Assembly (NCBI GenBank): GCA_021464415.1
Contig: CM038467.1
Span: 24,026,011 to 24,090,010, forward strand
Origin: Lonicera japonica
Taxonomy: Eukaryota; Streptophyta; Magnoliopsida; Dipsacales; Caprifoliaceae
Reading direction: 5' to 3'
Length of the DNA stretch: 64,000 bases
Each line of letters opens with the position of its first letter. Position 1 is the stretch's first letter. Of this stretch, positions 56,615 to 64,000 are shown in pieces. The notes under the pieces were generated by a model, which worked only from the letters and a program-made list of their open reading frames with translations, did no database searches and was not told the origin of the DNA. The translations under genes were made by a program, and so were the position numbers.

Positions 56615-56885
56615 GGAAAAGGAAAAGTAAACAGTAAAAGCAAACAGTACTTACACAGTAAAAGCAAACAGTAAACTTAATTATTTTACAAGCAAACAAA
56701 AGCAAACGGCATAATAATTGCCATGGGACCCTCTGGTGGCGTGTGCTGGATGGTGGTGCAGGCGTTCGTCCAAAGTGATCCAGACTTTAAATAAAGTTTT
56801 CTACATAATAATAATTCTACTCCACTTGATTTTTCCCTTTGTCTTTTACAGGTGAAGCAGTTGAGTCTTCATAAAGACTGGCGAG

Positions 56886-57914
56886 TCATCTACCCATATG
56901 TGTAGTCATATCCTCATTTGGCTCCGCAAAATCCTCGTCATCAATATTAACCAATTGGGCTGGTTCAGATTTTATTTCAGACTTTGAGTCTTGAGAAGTA
57001 GACATAAAGTCTTCATCCATATCTAACTGACAGGCCAGATTTTGGAGAATTTTAGCTTTAAGCTCCTTGATGGGGGTATTTGGGAATTTCTCTTTAAGAG
57101 AGGCCAAAGACGGAATTTTAAACTCTGATTTTTCAATAACTTGCTTCTTTAAGAACGCATCATCCTCAGCTGATTTTGTATTAATTTCGAGGAATTCAAA
57201 TAAATCTTTTTTAATCTGAACTATTAGTTCAGTGATATCAAATTTAGGCCACCATTTATAATAGTAGTTACGTACTAACAAAAATAATCCATTACTCCTG
57301 GTAGTAGTATTATAGTTCCATTGAAATATCCAGGGAATATGATATTTTGTAAGAAAATGTAATAATGCAAAATTAGTAATAGGGTGTTGCTCCTTAATAA
57401 GGAGTCTGGGATGATTTTTGCTATAAGCAACAAATAATTCATATAAATTATTTGGGAGAATATCCTCTTCGGGACCATTTAAGATAAACCATTGGAAAAA
57501 CCAGTGGGGCAGAGATTCTAAATAAGAATCATCGCTTTTAAGCTTATCAATACGGAAAAACCAGGTGTGGGAATTATACTGGTTTTGATATAAAAAGGCC
57601 TTTTTCCAGGCATCAATATAATCCCAATAATTATAATAACGGGGAGCATTTCTATCGTCTGAATAACGAGTCTGTAATGCTTGTTCTTTATTCGGATTTA
57701 ATCCCCATTCTTCAATACTAATTACGCCTTTAATAAAAGCTTTACTGAAAGCAATTTCTGGGTTAAATGAACCCACATTTCTGTTCATATGCGTAAATAC
57801 TACGCTATCCGTATCTTTAAGAATGGCCTCATAATATTCTCTAGTTTTTTCGCTAATAAGTGGAAAATCCATATTATTCTCAAAATATCTTTGGGCAATA
57901 GTCCCTGGGTTCAT
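56886..57914 (-). CDS. Pararetroviral ORF2, main part, unknown function
   Basis: An uninterrupted 342-codon frame begins MNPGTIAQRYFENNMDFPLI and has WDYIDAWKKAFLYQNQY, LPHWFFQWFILNGPEEDILP and LLHFLTKYHIPWIFQWNYN, an aromatic-rich region, then an acidic C-terminus (EDFAEPNEDMTT). It is not any of the known replication proteins and no catalytic motif is recognised. The start overlaps the stop of the preceding small frame as ATGA, so the two may be one ORF split by an indel in the run of five G, or two coupled ORFs. It is the longest open viral frame after the capsid-protease frame, despite decay elsewhere. Confidence 0.75.
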   Translation of the reverse strand: MNPGTIAQRYFENNMDFPLISEKTREYYEAILKDTDSVVFTHMNRNVGSFNPEIAFSKAFIKGVISIEEWGLNPNKEQALQTRYSDDRNAPRYYNYWDYIDAWKKAFLYQNQYNSHTWFFRIDKLKSDDSYLESLPHWFFQWFILNGPEEDILPNNLYELFVAYSKNHPRLLIKEQHPITNFALLHFLTKYHIPWIFQWNYNTTTRSNGLFLLVRNYYYKWWPKFDITELIVQIKKDLFEFLEINTKSAEDDAFLKKQVIEKSEFKIPSLASLKEKFPNTPIKELKAKILQNLACQLDMDEDFMSTSQDSKSEIKSEPAQLVNIDDEDFAEPNEDMTTHMGR

Positions 57915-58144
57915 TCCCCCTTTTGCAAATACAAAACAAAATCCTGTTGCGGATTTTTTAAAGCCACCTGAACTTCCTCTTTAAGAGCCTCTTTAAACGT
58001 CCTTGGAGACGGCGGTTTAACCTGAGAAGAGGACGCTTGGGATTTAGTCCCAGGAGTACCAATATTCCTTGCAGGAGACCTTTGAGGTCCTCCTCTGCCT
58101 CTGTTTCCTCTATAAGAGGAAGAGGAACCTGTTGGCCTGCTCAT
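57911..58144 (-). CDS. Pararetroviral ORF2, N-terminal part
   Basis: 77 codons beginning MSRPTGSSSSYRGNRGRGGP, basic and Gly/Arg/Ser/Pro-rich, followed by FKEALKEEVQVALKNPQQDF. The start codon overlaps the stop of the polyprotein as ATGA (58141-58144), as reported for florendoviruses. It could be a nucleic-acid-binding N-terminal arm of the ORF2 protein. Function unknown. Confidence 0.7.
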   Translation of the reverse strand: MSRPTGSSSSYRGNRGRGGPQRSPARNIGTPGTKSQASSSQVKPPSPRTFKEALKEEVQVALKNPQQDFVLYLQKGE

Positions 58145-59229
58145 GAGGCCTTTCCCTGCAAAAATTCTCTAGTTAAGAAATCAGGAAGAGAATTTGATTC
58201 TCCTTTTATAAATTCTATTTTAAAATCAAATACTGATAAAATTGATTGCCATCTAGCAAATATTTGTTTGGAAGCAATATTTTTTACATCTTTTTCAAGC
58301 ACATCTTTCGCTGCTTGACAATCAATACGTAAGAGAAATTATTGATTCAATAAATCTTCTTGGAAATCAGAAATACATTCAACAACAGATAATATTTCTT
58401 TTTTAATAGTAGAATAATTTTTCTGAGCATCATTCCATTTTCCAGAAGTAAATCTAGATAATATTTCTTTATCAGAATCTTTAAACTTTTGTTTAAGAAT
58501 ACCTCCATAACCAATATCTGAAGCATCTGTTTCAACAATTTTAAAAGAGTAAGGTGAAACCAATGCCAAACAAGGAAGTTGTTTAACTTTAGATTTAATA
58601 AGCTTTACAGCCGTAGTGTGTCTATCAGACCACGGGAGAGGATTTTTTCTTAATCTTTCATATAGAGGAATACAATTGGTAGCTAAATTTTTATAATAGT
58701 CACGAATATAATTTAAAGACCCTAAAAATCTTTGTAATTGAGTTTTATCACGAATTTCATCAGGGAATTTTTCTGCAAACTCAATGGCCCTATTAATAGG
58801 AATAATATTTCTCTTAGTAATTTCATGTCCTAAAAATCTTATTTTAGTTTGAAAAATACTCATCTTTTTAGCTGACACAACCAAACCGGCATTCTTTATA
58901 ATTTTAATAAAAATTTGTATGTGTTTAATATGTTGATCAATGCTATTAGAAAATATGAGAATGTCATCAATATAAACAATAGAAAAAGTACTATAAGGAG
59001 TAAAAATATCATTCATAATATTCTGAAATTCCGATGGGGCATTTTTAAGCCCGAAAGGCATAACATTCCATTCAAAATGTCCAAACGGGACAGTAAAAGC
59101 AGTTTTATACCTATCAGTTTCAGCAATTTGGATTTGCCAATATCCAGATTTTAAATCGAACTTAGAGAAAATAGTAGCAGCCTGTAGGCGAGCTAATAAA
59201 TCTTTTTTATTAGGGAGGGGATATCTAAT
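58141..59229 (-). pseudogene. Pararetroviral reverse transcriptase core and RNase H
   Basis: The continuation of the polyprotein frame after a TGA at 59230-59232. It includes FGLKNAPSEFQ, the catalytic YIDD (about 58963-58974), FLGHEIT and LQRFLGSLNYI, then RNase H with ETDASDIGYGG. A TAA at 58339-58341 interrupts RNase H; the same frame goes on to the ORF1 stop at 58141-58143. In a live virus this domain copies pregenomic RNA into DNA in the cytoplasm. Confidence 0.88.
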
Positions 59230-61473
59230 TCATTTTAAAACTTTGTTTAAAGGTTTATAGTTAATAACTAATCTAGGAGCACCACGCTCAATTTCAGACG
59301 CCTTGTTAACGTAGAAGGCAGTACAACTCCAGGGAGAATAACTTTTTCTAATAAGTCCTTTCTCTATAAGAGAAGAAATCTCACTCTTACAATGTTCTAA
59401 AAGAATAGAATTCATCTGTGCAGGTCTAGCTTTGGTAGATATATTCTTTTCATCAAAATTCTCTTCATAAGGAAGGGGAACAATATGTTTCTTTCTATTC
59501 CAGAAAGCAGTAGGAATATCACTACAGACTTCTCTAAGAATTTGTTCTTGTAAATTCTTAATAGATAATTTATTTTTATGATTATTAAGTTGAAGATTGA
59601 TATTCATAATTTTTAAATCTTCATGCAAATAGTCAAGATGTTTTTCTTTAAAAACAAGTTTATCCTTGACCTCATTAACTTCTTTAATACGAGGTTTAGT
59701 AATAAATTTAAATAAAATTTCTCTATTATCGAATCGCGTAACTAGTCCTCTTTCATTCTTGGTGAAAGGTTCTATAAGGTTTAGAAAAGGAGTACCTAAT
59801 ATAATACGTTGAGATAAATTTTTAATTAGAATAAAAGTGCTTTTTATACACATACCATCATTACAAACATAGGCATTGGATAGTTTGAAATTGATTTTGA
59901 GCTTATTACCTCCTGCACTAGTCATAGATTCAGAAGTTTTTTCAAAATATTTAGTTGGGACTAAACCTTTCCTAATGCAATTCATATCAGCCCCTGTATC
60001 AAGGAAAGCTATGTCTTTAAGAATAAAATCTTTATCCACAACAATAGTAATATTTACATACCATTTCTGAACAATAACTTGATCTATAAGATTAATAAAA
60101 TTGTCACTAGTATTAAGAATTACAGCTTGGGAAGAGCTTTCAGTAATAATTGGAGATTTTTCCAAAATAGAGAGACGAAGTTTAATATCTCTAACCTCAG
60201 TTTTTAAACTATTAATTTCTGTTTTTAAATCCGAAATAGTAACTTCTTTTTCAGGAGTTTTGTAAAAACTTTCAAGGATATTATGTAAAGAATATGGTTC
60301 TGTACTCAGTAATATACTTTTCTCAGTTTTAAACGTAGTTAGATATTGTTCTATAAGTTTTCGTTTAACATTAGTGTCCTCAACTTGATCTATAAGATCT
60401 AAAATAGACTGTTCTTCTTTAGTCAAAACATTAATACTAAGACCATTAGTTTCTAATATAGCCTTATAATAATTAGTCTGAGATTTGCAATTACAATCAG
60501 AATCAGACTCCGAATTATTAGAAGAAGCGCCAGAAGGGGATTCAGATTTAATATTATTAACTTCTTCTTCTTCTTCATTTTCTTCTTCATCATCACTAGG
60601 GTTTAATAAAACCGCCATAAGTTGCCTCTTAAGGCCTTCGTCAGCTATTTCATTAACCAACTTAGTCCAACACTTATTAGCATAGTGGCCAGTCTTGCCA
60701 CATTTTCTACAAATAACTTGACTCATATTGGGCCCAGGCTTCCTATGAGGAGTCCTAGAGGTAGAAGACGGAGGGGGCGGAGGGGCCTTCTTATGTGATT
60801 TTTTACACCTTTTATGGTGTTTTCTAGTTCTATTAGAACTATCAGTAGTCTTCTTAATTCTAGAATAAGGAATACTCATATCATAAGCAAACTGATCACA
60901 AAATTCTCCTATTTCTTTACGACCAGTTAAATTCTGAGCTTTAAGTTGAGCTTTAAGCTTAATATCATTACATAGGGATAATCCTTCAGCAATACATTCA
61001 CTAATAAGATAGCCATAAGTATAATCCTTATAAGGAATAGAAGTACCACCATGTTTTTTACTAATACGGTCTTTAACCTTTTGGGCAAATAAAGTAGGAA
61101 GACCTGCTATAAATTTTTCTTTCCAAAAATCAGCATTAGCGTCTTCTCTAGTCATAACTTTGGAAAGGAATACATCTTTGTACCATCTAAAATGGGTCAA
61201 AGTAGGACACTTCAAGTTTATTAATAAATCCTTACTTCTATCCAATATAGTAGGGTGAGGGCCTATAAAATGTTGTACAATAGCAGTAAGAAGAGAATAA
61301 ACAGCATTCTCTTCAGCTTTAGGTTGAACCTGGGTAATATCCTGGCCTTGTTCATTTTTAGTAGTAACATTAATGTTAACTATTTTAACAGAATTTTTAA
61401 TCTCATTCCTCTGACTATCAGTCAGAACGTTATCCCACCAGCCTCTTAATTGGCCAGAAAATCCTGCAATCAT
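59230..61473 (-). pseudogene. Pararetroviral capsid, zinc knuckle, aspartic protease and reverse transcriptase N-terminus
   Basis: A 747-codon open stretch. Residues 1-200 are capsid-like; residues 204-248 are a Lys/Arg/Pro-rich linker. A CCHC zinc knuckle has Cys255, Cys258, His263 and Cys268, and an acidic run (EENEEEEE) follows at about 300. Two coiled-coil-like heptad stretches (about 410-440) come before an aspartic protease with FLDTGAD at 490-496. The reverse transcriptase begins near 640 (KHIVPLPYEENFD, GLIRKSYSPWSC). It ends at a TGA in place of a conserved Trp codon, at 59230-59232. Confidence 0.9.
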
Positions 61474-61950
61474 AAATTCAGCAACACTTTTGTCGCTGCT
61501 ACCACTAGCTTTGCAAGCAGTACCATACAGGTCATACGGTATAATTGAGTTAATATTTGATATTCAGACATACCATCAATATACCATTCGTATATAGTTT
61601 TAGCGCTAAAATTGACTGTAGGATTAAAAATAGCTTCTTCTTCAAATAGCATATCTTGAGGGGTAGGACGCTGGTAATAAGTCCTAGTAGGAGCCATTTG
61701 GGTAGCCACATGGGTTTTACCAAAAGTTATTTTATTAAGATCTCCTTCCATAGCAAGTAACTCATTTTTAAATTGAGCAATATCAGAAAATTCAGTCTCA
61801 TTATCAGAGACATCCTCAGTTTGAGTAATAGGGAGTATTTGTTTTCCATTAAATAAACGGAGTTTTTCTAGCTTTTCAGTAAGAGCTTCAACTATCTCTT
61901 TATTTTTATCATTATGTTTAAATTTCTCAATAATCTCTATAACAGGTTTA
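61470..61950 (-). pseudogene. Pararetroviral polyprotein, pre-capsid segment
   Basis: A minus-strand frame with EKLEKLRLFNGKQILPITQT and FGKTHVATQMAPTRTYYQRP, which continues the polyprotein in a frame different from both neighbours. There is one frame change near 61.95 kb and another near 61.54 kb. Confidence 0.75.
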
Positions 61951-62896
61951 ATATAAGAGGTTCTACCTTGGGTTTTTCAGTAGTAAGAATAGGCCTTTTT
62001 TCTTCAAAAGCTTGGACCTTTTCTAATGTCTCTTCAATACGAGTTAATTGACTCGCCATGGTCTGTATATGCAAGTTAGTATAATTATTTTGCTTAATAA
62101 CCTTATTAAGATCATCAGGGCCTATATGAGATGAAGTTATCCTAATATTGGATGAAAAGGCATTAGTCTCTAAGGTCTGATTTTCTCCTACCTCTATTTT
62201 TAAGGCTTCAGTAAGAGGATAAAGAGACTGGACCATATTTCCAGAAACAGTTTTCCAAGTTTTATAAAAATTATCGATAGTACAGATATTAAGGTAATCT
62301 CCCTCATAATTACTATAAAACCAAGTGACAAAAGGAATCACTTCTTCGTTTTCATCAATATGTTCGTAGAACTTTGCTTTAAAATATAATTTATGTTCTT
62401 CTGAAAATTCAGCAAAAAACCATTTTCTAAAGTCAGAATATTTTTCTTGCATAAACTCAGTATTACAATCAGTTCTCTTATAAGTAAATTCACTTTTAGT
62501 AATTGTCAAAATTTGTTTCGTAGCAAAACCTAATTCCGAAATAGTATCAGGTTCATTTTTTGAAGGTTTAGAATAAACACCATGAGGAATATTTTGCTGG
62601 GAATTAATGACTCCTTCGAATTGTAACTCTCCATCTTTAGTACCAGAAACTCCTGCTTCTAATGGGTTTCTAGAGCTAATAGTAGGGGCCGGAGTATAAA
62701 ATCTCTGACTTTCAGAATGAGAAACCGAAGATGGTCTTTTAGATGAGGTAGATAACCTAGCAGTCTTATTATTATCAAATCTAACAATAACATCTCCATC
62801 ATCAAATTGAAGAATTTCTTCAATTTTTTTATTTTCAACAGGGGTAGGTGGAGCAGCAGCCTTCAATAACCATTGTTCAGGTAATTCAATCTCATT
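61937..62896 (-). pseudogene. Pararetroviral polyprotein, region between movement protein and capsid
   Basis: About 320 codons with DDGDVIVRFDNNKTARLSTS, FRKWFFAEFSEEHKLYFKAK and a coiled-coil-like MASQLTRIEETLEKVQAFEE. It lies between the movement protein and the capsid in the polyprotein and has no known enzyme motif. It is in frame with the movement protein fragment upstream after a TGA. Confidence 0.75.
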
Positions 62897-63215
62897 TCAT
62901 TTAATGGTTCTAGGCACAGCTATATCGGATTTTAATAAATTAGTTTCAATAAGAGTAGTTTTACCCTTATGATCATATCTTTTAGCATTATGACTAAGAG
63001 TATTCATGACTTTATAATGAACTCTATAAGTAACATTTAAAGGTTCACTACCTTCTTTCAAATCATAACCATTCATTTGAATATTCAAGGTTAAGACATC
63101 TAATAAATTTTTATCAGTCAGAGAGACAGAATAATCAGGGAAGCAGTTAAAATAAACTGGACCATCACATAAACTGGTTTGAATTATGCCTAATAAAGAA
63201 TCCTAATAAAGAATC
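62897..63215 (-). pseudogene. Pararetroviral movement protein, C-terminal fragment
   Basis: The minus strand encodes YFNCFPDYSVSLTDKNLL, LNVTYRVHYKVMNTLS and GKTTLIETNLLKSDIAVPRT, typical of the C-terminal part of the caulimovirid 30K-type movement protein, which opens plasmodesmata for cell-to-cell spread. TGA at 62897-62899 replaces a conserved Trp codon. The N-terminal half is missing at the inverted junction. Confidence 0.8.
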
Positions 63216-63221
63216 CTTACA

Positions 63222-63279
63222 AAAGGTTTACATTTTGTAAGAAAATGTAAACCTTTATAGTTAACATTAATGTTAACTA
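63222..63279. repeat. Two perfect palindromes at the viral inversion junction
   Basis: 15-bp arms at 63222-63236 and 63242-63256 surround a 5-nt loop (AAAGGTTTACATTTT and its complement). Next to them lies a 22-bp perfect palindrome at 63258-63279 (core GTTAACATTAATGTTAAC). Confidence 0.95.
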
Positions 63280-64000
63280 GAAACCTTTAAACAAAGTTTT
63301 AAAATGGATTAGATATCCCCTCCCTAATAAAAAAGATTTATTAGCTCGCCTACAGGCTGCTACTATTTTCTCTAAGTTCGATTTAAAATCTGGATATTGG
63401 CAAATTCAAATTGTTGAAACTGATAGGTATAAAACTGCTTTTACTGTCCCGTTTGAACATTTTGAATGGAATGTTATGCCTTTCGGGCTTAAAAATGCCC
63501 CCTCGGAATTTCAGAATATTATGAATGATATTTTTACTCCTTATAGTACTTTTTCTATTGTTTATATTGATGATATTCTCATATTTTCTAATAGCATTGA
63601 TCAACATATTAAACACATACAAATTTTTATTAAAATTATAAAGAATGCCGGTTTGGTTGTGTCAGCTAAAAAGATGAGTATTTTTCAAACTAAAATAAGA
63701 TTTTTAGGACATGAAATTACTAAGGGAAATATTATTCCTATTAATAGGGCCATTAAGTTTGCAGAAAAATTCCCTGATGAAATTCGTGATAAAACTCAAT
63801 TACAAAGATTTTTAGGGTCTTTAAATTATATTCGTGACTATTATAAAAATTTAGCTACCGATTGTATTCCTCTATATGAAAGATTAAGAAAAAATCCTCT
63901 CCCGTGGTCTGATAGACACACTACGGCTGTAAAGCTTATTAAATCTAAAGTTAAACAACTTCCTTGTTTGGCATTGGTTTCACCTTACTCTTTTAAAATT
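63262..64000 (+). pseudogene. Pararetroviral reverse transcriptase, copy B, opposite strand, cut by window end
   Basis: The plus-strand sequence repeats the 59250-58540 region in inverted orientation, with roughly ten differences in about 720 bp by eye. Here the Trp codon that is TGA in copy A is TGG, and the frame appears open to the window edge, with YIDD present. It may be a second, less decayed viral insertion or a rearranged part of the same one. Confidence 0.9.

Larger units (their letters stand above)
56431..63221 (-). mobile_element. Endogenous pararetrovirus (Caulimoviridae, florendovirus-like), copy A
   Basis: A minus-strand series reads movement protein C-terminus, central region, capsid with CCHC zinc knuckle, aspartic protease, reverse transcriptase and RNase H, then a second ORF joined by an ATGA overlap, then a promoter-like region. 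The large polyprotein plus one downstream ORF is the layout described for florendoviruses, integrated relics found in many flowering plants. No integrase is present. Several stops and frame changes show it is a relic. The N-terminal movement protein and the primer-binding leader are absent because the copy ends at an inverted junction near 63.22-63.28 kb. Confidence 0.9.

Noticed and set aside
63383..63622. 79-residue minus-strand frame, also found at 58915-59154
   Set aside because: The antisense shadow of the pararetroviral reverse transcriptase, present in both copies.

Overview
This is nuclear DNA from a flowering plant, probably a eudicot. It is AT-rich and gene-poor, with intron-containing genes, a plant PLS-class pentatricopeptide repeat (PPR) gene, fragments of a plant GATA26/27-like transcription factor, and plant transposon families (L1-type LINEs, Copia and Ty3/gypsy-type LTRs, hAT, Mutator-like, Tourist and Stowaway elements, tRNA-derived SINEs). 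It also carries an endogenous pararetrovirus of the florendovirus type. The species cannot be named from this sequence.

Layout. 0-1.8 kb: the 3' part of a PPR gene that enters from the left edge. 2-11.3 kb: copy 1 of a duplicated segment with two exon remnants of a GATA26/27-like gene on the minus strand, cut up by a MITE, LINEs, a SINE and LTR-like DNA. 11.4-16.5 kb: a young, nearly whole Copia element with a 5-bp target duplication. 16.6-22.3 kb: LINE remnants with about 2.1 kb of LTR-like DNA between them. 22.4-24.4 kb: copy 2 of the duplicated segment. 25.5-27.3 kb: copy 3, inverted. 28.4-31.6 kb: a kelch-type gene on the minus strand whose inferred 5'UTR intron holds a Mutator-like element carrying a leucine-rich-repeat receptor kinase fragment (a Pack-MULE).

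31.6-48.7 kb has no clear full-size gene. It is largely built of DNA transposons whose ends and target duplications can be read directly, several nested two or three deep. 48.7-50.6 kb: a dead LINE. 50.8-55.8 kb: a broken gene for a GOLD-domain seven-transmembrane (TMEM87/GPR107-like) protein, with two adjacent SINEs and another LINE fragment in its non-coding parts. 56.3-64.0 kb: the endogenous pararetrovirus, with one polyprotein copy on the minus strand, a second reverse-transcriptase segment facing it head to head, and inverted-repeat junctions at both ends.

The best candidates for expressed genes are the PPR gene and the kelch gene. Everything else coding is a transposon or virus relic or a gene fragment. 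I found no undescribed multi-gene system. The most unusual objects are the gene-carrying Mutator-like elements, the three rearranged GATA-like copies that act as empty-site controls for transposon insertions, and the inverted pararetrovirus locus.
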